Assembly (NCBI RefSeq): GCF_000001735.4
Contig: NC_003076.8
Location: forward strand, 10,044,001 to 10,108,000
Source of the DNA: Arabidopsis thaliana
Lineage: Eukaryota > Streptophyta > Magnoliopsida > Brassicales > Brassicaceae
Length of the DNA: 64,000 bases
Direction of reading: 5' to 3'
The position numbers were made by a program, and so were the translations under genes. The notes beneath the pieces were generated by a model, which saw only the letters and a list, made by a program, of their open reading frames with translations, searched no databases and was not told where the DNA came from. Below, one piece after another: positions 14,144 to 26,961 of the stretch (positions are counted from its first letter, which is position 1; every line of letters starts with the position of its first letter).

Positions 14144-14487
14144 TTATAGTTTAAAAGCCAAGAAATTTTTTATCAGTAGGTTAAAAGCCAAAGACAAACA
14201 AGTTAGTTTCCGAATTCTTAAAGAGTAGAAAACATAAATGGTGTTTTTAATTTCAACCTATTTCAAAACCACGTGAAAGCATAGCACTTGCTCTTTAGAG
14301 TTGGATTTTAATTTCTTTGACCCTTTTTTGTTGAATCAATTGAAAGAGATAATTACATTATGGAGTACTTTAGACGAAAGTTTTTACAATTTAGGCACTT
14401 TGCAAGAAGTAGACATTTTCTCATCTTTTTAATAGAAAATTAGACATTTATACCCTTAACTGAACTAAGAGAAACATAACGTCAATT

Positions 14488-14566
<79 letters not shown>

Positions 14567-15199
14567 ATCTCTCTTCCTTAACAATCCCTATAGCCCGTTC
14601 AAATCTCCCATTAACGTCATCAGTGGTTTGATTCTCTGTTTGATTCATGTGGTTTGCGTCATCAGTGAGAACAACAGCAACGTCATCGGTAAGAGCAACA
14701 ATGGAGATTCGTAAAATTGAAAAAGAACACATGAAGATTATTTTGCTCTGATTTGTCTATCTGTTGATTTCGATTTCTCTTTCATAGAAGTTGAGTGAGA
14801 GCAACAATGGAGATTCGTAAAATTGAAGAAGAACACATGAAGATGTTAACGGAATCAATGAACCCATGAAGATGTTAATGGAAAAAGGCTGAAATTAATC
14901 GAACGAATTGATTACTTCCATGGATTTTGTTAAGACGGAACAGACCATTTATTGTTGTCTACGAAGTTCTTTCCATTCAATTATTTAAGAACTACACTAA
15001 ACTGTAGATGTAAAATCAAAATCTTTAACCATACCCTAAACTTTTCATATCATCAATTAAAAGTACATAGTCCATTTTTCTTTGGCCAATACACTTGTGT
15101 ATGGTTTAGATTTATACTTGTGTATGGTGTTAAATATACTTGTGTTTGGTTTAGATTTAAAAGTAAAAGTGCTTCGACAGCGTGAGCAGTCCTAAATTC
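14144..15199. other. Spacer with microsatellite and direct repeats, no gene seen
   Basis: Contains the TC microsatellite (separate entry). It also has a direct repeat of about 45 bases (starting gagcaacaatggagattcg, near 14693 and again near 14805) and three short tatacttgtgtatggt-like repeats around 15110-15160. No credible coding frame. Confidence 0.5.
14488..14564. repeat. (TC)n microsatellite
   Basis: About 77 bases of almost uninterrupted TC dinucleotide. Confidence 0.95.
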
Positions 15200-15778
15200 T
15201 TAAGATGATGGCACTGCTTCTTGGTTTATAACACCAACTCCAGGGGAAGCAGTGAGTCCTGCTTCGAGGACTGTACCAACGTCTAGGGGAGGAGGACATC
15301 CTAAGTGGTCCTTAAAGCCCATTCCAGGTGAAGCAAACCCTCCATATTGGTTCTCAGTAAAATCATTGCCTACTAGGTTGGCATCAACATCATCACGGGT
15401 TTTTCTCTCACTTTCTAGGTACAACATAACCGATGTGCCAATATCCTCTTCTCCAGCAGCAAGTACTGGCCTCACAACATTAGGTGTGCTTTCAGCTCCT
15501 TCGGCATGTGCCATATCTAAACCCGATGGGCTGAAATCGATTGGATACTCTCTATCAAAAGCTAGAGTCCAAATATCTTCATCAGAGATATCCACATCTG
15601 AACCACTACGACCCACCCCATTAGTGTAAGAATCATCACTAGCATTCTTGACAATATCATCCACACACTCTTTACATTTGCTTTTTCCCTTAGACATACG
15701 AACATAATTCTCACGGTTCTCAACTGCTTTAACCTCTCTTAAGAAATCATCATCCTCATCAGATAGAACTTGTTGCAC
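15200..15778 (-). CDS. Acidic ORF of unknown function beside a CACTA terminus
   Basis: An open frame of 192 residues with no domain I recognise. It is rich in Asp/Glu (SDEDDDF, SGSDVDISDED) with a lysine/cysteine patch (SKGKSKCKEC) near residue 32. The frame ends at its upstream side only eight bases before the CACTA terminus at 15786, so the true N-terminus has probably been cut off by that insertion. Acidic regions like this occur near the N-terminus of plant Mutator-like transposases, but nothing here proves that. Low confidence that it is expressed. Confidence 0.3.
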   Translation of the reverse strand: MQQVLSDEDDDFLREVKAVENRENYVRMSKGKSKCKECVDDIVKNASDDSYTNGVGRSGSDVDISDEDIWTLAFDREYPIDFSPSGLDMAHAEGAESTPNVVRPVLAAGEEDIGTSVMLYLESERKTRDDVDANLVGNDFTENQYGGFASPGMGFKDHLGCPPPLDVGTVLEAGLTASPGVGVINQEAVPSS

Positions 15779-16423
15779 AAACTCACACTACAAGAAAAAT
15801 CCACATTCTTATCACCAGAGAAACGCTATGTTACGTCATTAATAGCGATTTCATAAACGCTATTTTATGCCCCTGTTATCGTAAGTACCCCATATAAGAT
15901 AACGTCATGTATGCTATGTTAAACAATTCTATTATAGCATTATGAAAACGTTGTGTCTTGATGCGTATTAATTTGTTATTATATTATGTAATAATTCATT
16001 ACCCATGCTATGTTAGGGGACTCTACGATAGCTTTGTTAAACCGGTTTAGTTTATGTTTTTATATAGTAATATTTATGCTATGATATAGTATCTTATAGC
16101 GTTTGTCTATTTTTAAAATTTTGATTAATTACTAACTTATTGCGCTACAGTAGATGGATCTAATATAGCATTTGTTAAATCTTACATTTTGATAACCAAT
16201 TTATTTCGTAGCAGGTTTTTAAATGCCATAACAAGTATTTTCATGACACATGTTTTATAAAATTCCACGACATTGCATTAATACTTTCAAATCCAAAACA
16301 CCAATCACAAAACAAGTCAAGTCTCAGATAACAAGTTTCACAAAACACAATAATCTCATTAAGATCCAAAAGCAACTAAGAGTCTGAAAACAAGTTTAAC
16401 TAACAAGTTCCACAAACCAAACC

Positions 16424-17220
16424 TCATGCCATGATCACTTTGTCCTCAGGCCAAGCAATAACTGTCCTAAGGGCATCTTCCATAATCTCTATTTCATCTG
16501 ATTTCTTCCAAACTTCTGCATCGCTAACTTTGACAATGTCTACCCACACTTTAACTGCATTAGAACCGAAAAGAACAAAGTGAACCTTCTGGTTTTGGAT
16601 CATTTGTTGCCCATCGTCCTTCAGCAACTACTTGATTCTTGTCTATAATGTCTATCAACGTGCACTTCTTATTTTCCTTTAAACCATTTTGCATGATACG
16701 CTGCCATGTTACAACATAAAACAAAAGTCAGAAGATTTGACAGAAATAAGCAGACCAAAATAAAATAGAGTATTTACCTGTGATTTCCGGATAGGAGACT
16801 GTGAATATGGTATAAAATTCTTAACTGTAGAGCTTGGTCGTGTTGCAGTCTCCATAAGTGATTCAGAACCTGATCGTGAGGATTTAGAGGCACTTGTCTC
16901 TGCAGATTTTGTTCCAACAGCAGTTTTAGATCCTGATGTTATATTTGGTGATGCAGAATGCTGTCTAGCAGATGGAATCTCAAATCTAACTTTATTAACA
17001 GGCCATGAAACAAAAGCCATCAAACAGTCTTCAAGGTAGGTCATATCCATTGTAGGCCTCTATATGAATGTTTCTGGTTAAAGCACTGAATCCACAAATA
17101 CCTTTACTGCCTTTGGTCCAATAGGTAGTCCATTAACCAATGCAGTTTCTTCTTGTGTCTGCCAACGACCCTCAGCAACAATCACATCATCATTAGACAA
17201 ATCCAACAATTTACATTTAT
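16424..17220 (-). pseudogene. C-terminal region of CACTA-encoded protein (DUF8039-like repeats)
   Basis: Three blocks: 17064-17220 (VAEGRWQTQEETALVNG, GPKAVKVFVDSVL), 16709-17050 (MDMTYLEDCLMAFVSWPVNK followed by a Ser-rich linker) and 16424-16627 (KVHFVLFGSNAVKVWVDIV, EDALRTVIAWPEDKVI). The repeated 'DxLxAFVAWP.xKV' pattern is typical of the second domain set found behind TNP2 in plant CACTA elements. Whether it was one protein with TNP2 or a separate TNPA-like gene cannot be decided here. Domain name from memory. Confidence 0.55.
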
Positions 17221-17245
17221 TCGGAGAGTTTGCTCGTAGGCCCTG

Positions 17246-20200
17246 TCACAAACATTTAGAAAACAACTCCTCAAATACCAACTCATTAATAGGCTGAGTA
17301 CAACGAAGCAACAATAAGAAATTTACCAAAGGCGCAATGTCTTCTATTTGGATTTCCTTGTCCAAAGGAACACCACTATTCTGACTTTGTCTTTGAAATG
17401 AGCATGTGTGAAAACGTTGTCCATTCACTATATAACCAGTATAGGACCTTGCACTGCACCGTGGACCATATGCAAGCCATTTAATTGTTTCTTCATGTTC
17501 AGATGAAGAAACAGGTATCTAGCAAGATGCATATATCAGAGTCAGTCACTTAATTATAATAAGAAGAATCAGACAAGTTATACAAATTACAGAGAAATAG
17601 CTTGCCTTTTCTTTTAACCAAGATGCATAGTTCTTGGCATGCATAGACCATAACGTTGATGCATCACGTCTACACCTTGGATTAGTGTCTTGTAGATGTT
17701 CCAAGTGCATGTTTGCAAAACAGGATTAAAAGAAACTATAGTCAGATTGCTAAACTGACATTGTAATTGACACAATAAGAATTGTTAACATAAACAGAAC
17801 TTACTCAACAAAAGTATCCAAGGCAGCCATATTTTGAATGACTGCAAGATGGGCTATGTTCTTTTTCATCTCAGTAAGAGTAATGGCAGTTCCAGCAGAT
17901 AAAGGACGATCTTCTAGTATAGAACTGTTCTCATATTCTGTATTTATGTCTTCTTTTTCTTCTACCATTGTTGTCTTCTTCAAGAAATCACTACAGAACT
18001 GCACACATTCTTCAACAAGATATGACTCTACAATACAACCTTCTGGTCTTGCTGGATTTCTTACAAAGTCTTTTAGAACTTTCATGTACCTACAAAGTCC
18101 AAAGAAAAAGATATCATAATGCAGAAAAATTTGAAACGTATTCACAAGAGTTCAAATAATGTTTACCTTTCAAATGGATACATCCATCTAAAATGGACTG
18201 GTCCTCCAAGTCTTGCTTCTCTTCCTAGATGTATTGTCAAATGTACCATGATATCAAAGAAGCTGGGAGGAAAAAACCGTTCAAACATACACAATGTTTC
18301 CACAACTTCACGTTCCATTACTGAGATAATCTCTCTGTCAATGACTCTCTGGCACAAATGGTTGAAGAATGCACATAAGCGGAATATTGTTGTCCTAGGA
18401 CCTTTAGGTAATAGCCCTCTAAGTGCAATAGGAAGAAGTTACTGCATCAACACGTGGAAGTCGTGAGACTTGATTCCTATGATCTTAAAATCCTCTAGAC
18501 ACCCCTTGATATATTAGAACAATATCCATATGGTCCTGTAAATTCAAATAATCTTTTGCAGAATGTTTTTTTCTCTTTCTTTGACAAAGACCAAGGTGTT
18601 GCAGGTAGATATGTTCTCTTTCCTTGTGTATTTGGATGCAAATCGTTCCTTATACCAAGATGCTGGAGATCTCTACGAGCATTAAGACCATCTTTAGATT
18701 TTCCACAATGCAACAATGTAGAAACAATGCTTGAAGCAACATTTTTCTCACAATGCATTACATCTAGATTATGCCTTACAGGGAGATCCTACAACAAATA
18801 AAAGTATAGTTAGATTGGATTGGATCCATACTTAATCACAGCTTAATTGATCAATTATGCAAGCATACCTCCCAATAAGACAGCTTGAATAATTTTGATC
18901 GTTTCTTCCACTTTGATAATTCCTCCTGGTCTACTTCTGCTTCTTCATCTTCCTCGGATTCACTAGACGAATCGGAACTCTCAGAAACTGGATCAATATA
19001 GGCAGTCCTTTTTCTCTTTCTCCCAGAACCTTTAACATTTCCAAAATCGTTTCTGTAGTTTTTCAGGTTTTGATAGACTTCATGACCAGTTAAAATTCTT
19101 CCCTTTTTCCCATGTTCAGCCTTCCCATCAAACCATGTTTTCTTATGTCTATATCTATGTGTTGGTGCCAATCCCTTTCTATGGCACATATACACATGCT
19201 TCCTGCTATACTTCAACCACATAGAATCTGTATTTTTTCCACATATAGGACAACCCATTTTCTCTCTAACTTTGCAGCCAGCAAGATTACTATAAGCGGG
19301 AAAATCACTAATTGTCCAGAGAAGCATTACCTTTAGAGTAAATGTAGATTTACTATAAGCATCCTAAGTTACCTCTCCCTTCTTCCATAGATGATTTAAA
19401 TCCTCAATAAGGGGTTTTAAATAGACATCAATGCTATTACCAGGTTGTTGTGGACCAGGAATAAGCAAAGTTAGCATTATGTTCTCCTTCTTCATACATA
19501 GGTGAGGAGGCAAGTTATAGTTTACTATAAGAACTGGCCAGCAACTGTACTTAGTATTCTTCATGTTGAATGGATTGAAGCCATCTGTTGACAGACCAAG
19601 CCGCATGTTCCTTTCTTCTGATGCAAATAAAGGGTATTTGTCATTCATCTTTTCACATGTAACAGAATCTACAGGATGACGAAGTTTGCCATTAATAGAC
19701 TTGTTACTAAAATGCCATCTTAAGTCCTTTGTCATTTCCTCTATTCTAAACATTCTCTTCAGCCGCGGGATTATTGGAAAGTACCGTAATACTTTCTGTG
19801 GCACACCTTTCTTGACCTCACCCGTCTGCATATTAATCTTCCACCTTGAAGAATTGCATTTGGGACAATTTTCCAGCATCTTGTACTTCTTTCTGAAAAG
19901 ACAACAGTCATTTACACACGCATGAATCTTTTGATATCCCATATCAAAGCTCTTCAAAAACTTCTTCACATCATACAATGATGTGTGAATCACATTGTCC
20001 TTGGGCAACATTTTGGGCAGCGTCTCAAGAAGCTCATCAAAGCTCTTGTCAGACCATCCATTCTTGGTCTTAAGCCTAAAGAGAGACACAATTGCCGATA
20101 GCTTGCTGTGGTTTAGACAATCATGATTTAAAGGGGTTTCTGCATCTGCTAGCTTGGCGAGGAACTCATCTTTTCTCTTGTCCTCACCCTCTACAATCTC

Positions 20201-20669
20201 ACCTAAGTCAGCCACTGGATTGTCACCTAGATCACCATTAGTAGCCAACTCTTGGTCATTGTATTCAGCAGCTTTGTATAACTCATGAATTTCCTCATTC
20301 CAATGATTGACTTCCCTTTCACATTCTCCATCAGCTACTGAGTCTCCATGATGGTACCGATCACTTTGCAGCTTGTAAGCCTCATCCATCCCTCTCGTTA
20401 CAAGATGACCACCACATCACTACTTGAGTGGTGGTACACATTACGACAGTCTTTGCTTGGACATATTATCTTATCTATATCTCCTAAAGCCGCAACCACA
20501 TCAAATACAAACCTTCGAGCACCTCTCTCATAACCAGGATCAGCTCTTCAATGAAGAAATAAAGTTGAAAAAAAAACTCAAGCAATGTTCTAAACCCCAA
20601 TTTAAATTAAACCTATCTATATAATTTTATTGATTACCTGCATAGATGCACCCATGACTTGTCCAACAT
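17246..20669 (-). pseudogene. CACTA transposase TNP2 (TNPD-like), broken
   Basis: DDE-type transposase of En/Spm elements. A 32-base first exon (20638-20669) encodes MLDKSWVHLCR and ends at a GT donor. The next exon encodes DPGYERGARRFVFDVVAALG and a CPSKDCRN cysteine cluster near 20450-20540. A shift near 20415 separates this from the long frame 19364-20389, which contains the transposase_21 core (LSTDGFNPFN, PQQPGNSIDVYLKPL). Further blocks are 18851-19327 (ISDFPAYSNLAGC, CPICGKNTDS), 18495-18758 (MHCEKNVASS), the DUF4218-like block 17801-18357 (FFDIMVHLTIHLGREARLGG, FRWMYPFER) and a DUF4216-like block around 17246-17520 (GYIVNGQRFHTC). Some breaks are introns and others are mutations. The missing CACTA end and the shift make it inactive. 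Confidence 0.8.
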
Positions 20670-20699
20670 TATATGTTATAAGCTTAAAAAACCTTATTA

Positions 20700-21820
20700 A
20701 GATGAATTGAAACCATAATCAACAACAGTCACAGTCACAGAGCAACAATTCGAGTAAGAGAACTTATCAGACAACTTATCATGAAGAGCCAACTTAAACT
20801 GAACACATAGTGGTTATACGCTGAAAAAGCCGGATATCCGGCTCCGTTACAGGGCTAATCCATTTGGTTATTCATTTACAACATCCACTTTTTTACTTTT
20901 AATACTCCACATCATCTTCTCTCTCTTCCACATCATTATTCAACACCTACACAATTTTCATCATTACAATACTTTGTTTAATAAAATTACAACACCTTAC
21001 CCCACCATTTTCATTTCATATTTTTTATTTTATTTATGTTTCTGTTTTTTTGTGATTACATATTATTAATCATTGTTACTATCAAATTAAATTTAAATAA
21101 TTAAATATTAAAAAAATTATAAAATAATTTTGTTTTAATATTTGTTTTTATTTTTATAAAATATTTTAAAAAACTTTTACAAATAATAAAAACGAGAACT
21201 AGAAATTATTATTATTTTGGGTCTAAAACAGTTTTTTCTGTATCCAAATCAAATAAAAATAGTCTCTATTTATAGAGAATGAAAAATTATAAATTTTGAT
21301 ATAAATTTTTATATTTTTATGTATAAATATTGTAAAATTATATAATTGAGATGAAACAAAAAAAATAAAAATCAAAGCAACCAATCAAAATATAATACTT
21401 GTCACACTTATCTTCTCTCTTCTACTTTCACGGGTGTTGATATTTATCAACACTAACTTTGCCATGTCTCACCTAGTTTTTTATTACAACACACTATTAT
21501 AGTGGAAATATTTTTTCGCCAGTTGTAAAATGGTTTACAACAAACCATTGTTTTAGTCTTACGAGAAGTCACGTCAGCACTCTCCCCAAAGTTCTAAAAA
21601 TCTCTCTTCTAAGTGCCATGTGGCATAAGACAAATGTCAATTCCACCTCATCTGAGATTGAACGCGTCCTCTTCTTCAGGAAAGTTCTTTGGAGTTGTGT
21701 TCCATTCAGGCTAGAGTATCAATTAAACTTTTTTTTCATTTGCAACAATGGGAAGGCCAAGTAGTCATTAATCTTCATGACATGCAAATTCAAAAACCTT
21801 TAACCTATATTTGTCACAAA
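20700..21820. other. AT-rich spacer, possible MITE with weak inverted ends
   Basis: From 20848 (gggctaatccatttggtt) to about 21560 (aacaaaccattgttttagtc) the two edges are weakly inverted and flanked by ttaca/ttacg. This could be a degraded MITE of about 700 bases. Otherwise no coding frame and no other recognised structure. Confidence 0.3.
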
Positions 21821-22948
21821 CTAGATAACAACCCGTACTATATGCGAGATAAAACTATTCATGTAAATTATTATAGGTAAAATTATATGATAGTTTTTAG
21901 GTAATTATATATTTGATTATTAATTTAGTTAGCAAATACCATAATTGGTGAAAGAATTAAAATTATCAATCAATTATAAAATATTGTTAGATTCCATATT
22001 TTAGATATTTAGTCGATATGCATCTTCTTAAATTGATTACAAATTTTAAAATAGATATTTGATTATTCATCCTTTTAAATATACTTTGGATATTAAATTA
22101 GTGGGGATATTTCTTATTCGATATCATATAATTATCAAAAGCCTAACAAATGTGCACATATGTCGACATTATATATTTTACTTCATGTACTGAAAATAAG
22201 ATTATACCATTAAAATATTTTCAGTTCTAGATTTTGTTAAGAATTCCATAAATATTGGAATATTAAAAAAAACAAAATATTACTAAGATTTTACATCTAC
22301 AACTGTTTAAGGATCTTAACGATAATTCATATTTCATATATATGATTTAGATTTCAAATTTTGGGTGGACGGAAAAAGTATTAGATTGTGGTAAAACACA
22401 TTTATATATACACAAAATTTTGATTATTATAAAGATAAAGATTATTGAAAAATGTAACTATTAGAAAATTTTGTAACATAAATAAGATTATTAATTTCAT
22501 ATGACATAATGGAATATGTTTTGACAATTATTTCTGTTAAAAATAATGTCAAAGTCCTAATAGATTCTATAAAATAAGGGATAACTGTAACATGTATAAA
22601 GTTGTCGTTACACAAAATATTAGGTGTTTCATCTTGTAAAGATTAATAACTCTTAATAGCATATATTAAAATGTAATTTTTTTTTAATTAATTGATTGAA
22701 AAATAACATGTTAAGTGTCTTGCTATGTTAAGTTCATTTTTAAAATTTTATTTGGATTAATTAATGAGTAAAATAAGTGTTAGTAGTAACAATGTCAAAT
22801 TGATGTAAATATTCTAATAGAAAATGGAGAATTAATTAAATGGGTTGATGAGCTTTGTAAACGCGACACGTCAGCATGGCATTTTCGTTAACCACACGTA
22901 AGGGTAAGGTTATTTTTTAAAAATGTTTCTCTATTAATATATAGAGGA
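21821..22948 (-). mobile_element. Non-autonomous Helitron
   Basis: On the minus strand it starts TCCTCTATATATTAATAGAG (at 22948), the typical Arabidopsis Helitron 5' end. It ends in a decayed hairpin (CTCGCATATAGTACGGG) followed by TTGTTAT and CTAG at 21821. It sits between A and T as Helitrons do, with no target duplication. Length 1128 bases, AT-rich, no coding frame. Confidence 0.75.
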
Positions 22949-23276
22949 TTTATACGAATACGATAGTTTTACCCTTACCTTGCTTTTTATATTTATACGA
23001 ATGAGCGTCTTTATATCTATTGATTTATACTATCTTGAAAAGACTCTAGAATTAGTTTGACAAAGATATAACACAATCTGCCTCTTCAAATGATTGTGAT
23101 ATTTTATCCAATGCTTTCCAATTAATAGTATAGATTGTTTTCTTATATCTTCTTTATTTTTTAAAATAAATTTCCATATAATGTTTTTCCTGAATAAATA
23201 ATAAGTAAATTTTTAACCATAAGCGGCCTAACCCTAAGATCGCGAAAGAGAATCATCGTGTAAACCATAACTCTAA

Positions 23277-23507
23277 GACCATCTCCAATAGTTGTCTCTA
23301 TTTTTTCATGTAAATAGAGAAGAAAAAATAGAGATCTCTATTTTTACTTCAATGGTTCCTGAAAAATAGAAATCTCTATTTGTTAGAAATAAAAATAGGG
23401 GAAGAAATAGAGATCTCTATAATAGAGGTAAGAATAGAGATGGGTTAGAGTGAAATAGAGACAAAAATAGAGTTTAGCGACAAAATATGGATGGGTTGGA
23501 GATGCCC
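23277..23507. mobile_element. MITE inserted in unit 1 of the tandem duplication
   Basis: Terminal inverted repeats GACCATCTCCAA and TTGGAGATGCCC flanked by TAA (23274-23276 and 23508-23510), the PIF/Harbinger-type duplication. Unit 2 (around 24201-24210) shows the empty site with a single TAAG. The interior is built of short inverted 'atagagatctctat' runs. A longer hAT-style duplication cannot be excluded, because flanks and ends are similar. Confidence 0.8.
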
Positions 23508-23834
23508 TAAGAGAATCGGGAAACTACTCACAGTTTCATGCGAACCAGGAGGAGTCGGAGGATTTGCGTCCGGAGGATTTGCGTTCGGAGGATCTGCGTC
23601 TGGATATTTGTTATCGGAAAAGAATCCATTTTTCTAATGAGGAAAAAAAGAATTTTTCGTGAAGAAAAATATGTGATCTTTGGGGAGTGAAGAAAGAAGA
23701 AGAGAGAAACTAATTTAAAGAGGAGGTTTGATTTTCTCTGCTATGATTTTTTTATATTTTTTTTTACCGTTCGATTGTTATAGGGAGTGATGATACTTAG
23801 ACTTGTCGGAAATTTATCACGTGTTTGGAGATTG

Positions 23835-24098
23835 AGGTTACAAATGGTTGTCTTAAGATGAATAGTTGGAAAATATTAAGTTGGAAAAAAATGAATTGAA
23901 TATTATTCAACATGTTCCTCTACAAAAATGTAGTTGAATGAGTTGAACATTTTTGCTGCAGAATTTGTTCAACTTTTCAGTTTTTAAAGTTGAATGGGTT
24001 GAATCATTTTTCAACTCTTTCATCTCAAATGGTAAAAAATAAGATGAATGCTAATTCAACTCTTTTAACTTCTTCATTTAGGTCAACTATTTGCAGCC
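23835..24098. mobile_element. MITE inside duplication unit 1 (paralogue of 24530-24790)
   Basis: Same element as in unit 2, inherited through the duplication. Its left end has drifted (GGTTACAAATGG instead of AGCTGCAAATGG) while the right end (TATTTGCAGC) is kept. Confidence 0.6.
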
Positions 24099-24529
24099 TA
24101 AGGGTTAAACGATGACCTTTTTGATCGGTTTATGTTCAGTTTTGCTCATAAGCGCCTAACCCTAAGATCGCGAAAGAGAATCATCGCGTAAACCATAACC
24201 CTAAGAGAATCGGGAAACTACTCACAGTTTCATGCGAACCAGGAGGAGTCGGAGGATTTGCGTCCAGAGGATTTGCGTTCGGAGGATCTGCGTCCGGATA
24301 TTTGTTATCGGAAAAGAATCCATTTTTCTAATGAGGAAAAAAAGAATTTCTCGTGAAGAAAAATATGTGATCTTTGGGGAGTGAAGAAAGAAGAAGAGAG
24401 AAACTAATTTAAAGAGGAGGTTTGATTTTCTCTGCTATGATTTTTTTATATTTTTTTTACCGTTCGATTGTTATAGGGAGTGATGATACTTAGACTTGTC
24501 GGAAATTTATCACGTGTTTGGAGACTGAA

Positions 24530-24790
24530 GCTGCAAATGGTTGTCTTAAGATGAATAGTTGAAAAATATTAAGTTGAAAAAAATTGAATTGAATATTATT
24601 CAACATGTTCCTCTACAAAAATGTAGTTGAATGAGTTGAACATTTTTGCTGCAGAATTTGTTCAATTTTTCAGTTTTTAAAGTTGAATGGGTTGAATCAT
24701 TTTTTAACTCCTTCATCTCAAATGGTAAAAACTAAGATGAATGCTCATTCAACTCTTTAAACTTCTTCATTTAGGTCAACCATTTGCAGC
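24530..24790. mobile_element. MITE inside duplication unit 2
   Basis: Ends GCTGCAAATGGTTG and CAACCATTTGCAGC form inverted repeats, followed inward by further partial complementarity (AAGATGAA / TTCATTTAG). The interior has several GTTGAA/TTCAAC blocks. Superfamily unclear; hAT-like is possible. Confidence 0.65.
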
Positions 24791-24839
24791 CTAAGGGTTA
24801 AACGATGACCTTTTTGATCGGTTTATGTTCAGTTTTGCT

Positions 24840-25790
24840 TAAATAGGTGATAAAAAAGTTTTTTCTTATTATTATAAATGGAGAGGTTTGAGTTCTTAAC
24901 TTAGACCATCTCCATTGATTAGAGACTGTGAAAGTCTCTCCAAAATAATATTTTAATGTAATTTAGTTTTTGATTTAATTTTTAATTCATGAAAAAATAA
25001 ACTAATTGATATATAACACATGACATAATGAACTTCTCATCGTTTTTCTCCTCTCTTATACTTTTTCTATTCTTTTAATATTATTTTGGTAGAAATATCT
25101 AATTCTTATAAAAAAGTTTATATAACTTTTCAATAAACATATTCACTATCTAGTATTTGTAAATCAATATCTAGTTCTTATAAATCAATATCTAGTATTT
25201 TACATGTTAAGTCTCCCAAATGGGTTCCTTACTTCCTTCTTGTAAAATCCCTAAATTTTTCCAATGGTTTTTCGGTTTAACATGAGACAAGGAAACATCT
25301 ATTTTGCTTATTTAGATTGTTGTATCCGTCATCGATGTTGCGTTGGTGGAAAATGATAAACCTTTGAATGGTTCATTGATATACATTTGAAAATGCAGAA
25401 AGTTGAGTTCTTTAGAATATTGCAGTCAAAAATAGAATTCCCCTGTGAAACCAGAACGTAGTCTTTTTTTCTTTATTCTCATGACAACTAATGAATTTCA
25501 AGTAGAATCCAACTTTTAATCTTGTGGTATGTGGTAGCAAAAATTGAAAAGTTGAACAATAGTCTCAATCTCCGAAACGCAAGAGGATGAAGTTTAAAAT
25601 CAATGTATTCAAACAAAATCTTAACCACATGTTTCTCTAAAACAAGATCCAAACCAAAATAGAGCAAGTGTGACAAAAAGAAGCACAAAATCGAGAAATA
25701 ATTAGAAGATGTCTAATAGCAAACATGGCTTCAAAGAAGGAGTGATGCAGAACAAAAACCATATTGCTGCTTTTGTCCTCTTCAAACGTC
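24840..25790. other. AT-rich spacer and RPS24 3' flank
   Basis: No coding frame. GACCATCTCCATTG at 24904 resembles the end of the MITE at 23277, so an old relative may start here, but no matching right end was found. The last 100-200 bases must include the RPS24 3' UTR. Confidence 0.4.
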
Positions 25791-26792
<1,002 letters not shown>

Positions 26793-26881
26793 GGCTGCGA
26801 TTTACTTTCCGAGATCAGTCTCTGAGCTCCGGTTTTGAAAATCGACGAGTTTCGCAGCGGCTTTGGAAGGAGGAGCACACT

Positions 26882-26961
26882 AAACCCTAGATTATTTATA
26901 TATAGCTCTCTTTCAGATTATTAGGGTTGGTTTCGTTTGATGGGCCGAATTTAATTGGGCC
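26882..26961 (-). promoter_or_regulatory. RPS24 promoter: TATA, telo-boxes and two site II elements
   Basis: Upstream of the ATG: AAACCCTA (26882-26889, telo-box), TATATATA (26897-26904), TTAGGGTT (26921-26928, telo-box in the other sense) and TGGGCC at 26941-26946 and 26956-26961 (site II elements, bound by TCP factors). This combination is known from plant ribosomal-protein genes and drives growth-linked expression. Confidence 0.75.

Larger units (their letters stand above)
15786..20700 (-). mobile_element. CACTA (En/Spm-type) transposon, one terminus found
   Basis: The left edge begins CACTACAAGAAAAATCC at 15786, the terminal inverted repeat of Arabidopsis En/Spm elements. Subterminal repeats with GCTATGTTA and TATAGCG motifs follow to about 16200. 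Transposase genes on the minus strand fill 16424-20669. No matching ...CTTGTAGTG end was seen to the right, so the transposase 5' side of the element appears lost, and the right boundary is only the start of the first TNP2 exon plus a little leader. Confidence 0.75.
23218..24839. repeat. Tandem duplication, two units of about 693 bases
   Basis: Unit 1 is 23218-24146 and unit 2 is 24147-24839. Both begin CATAAGCG and end TTCAGTTTTGCT, and they are near-identical apart from a 231-base MITE present only in unit 1. Each unit holds short GGAGGATTTGCGT repeats and a second, internal MITE. No coding frame of note. Short AACCCTAAG matches occur but there is no telomeric array. Confidence 0.9.

Noticed and set aside
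23218..24840. Interstitial telomere repeat or CRISPR-like array
   Set aside because: Only single AACCCTAA matches occur, and the repeats are two long tandem units with MITEs, not short regular spacers.
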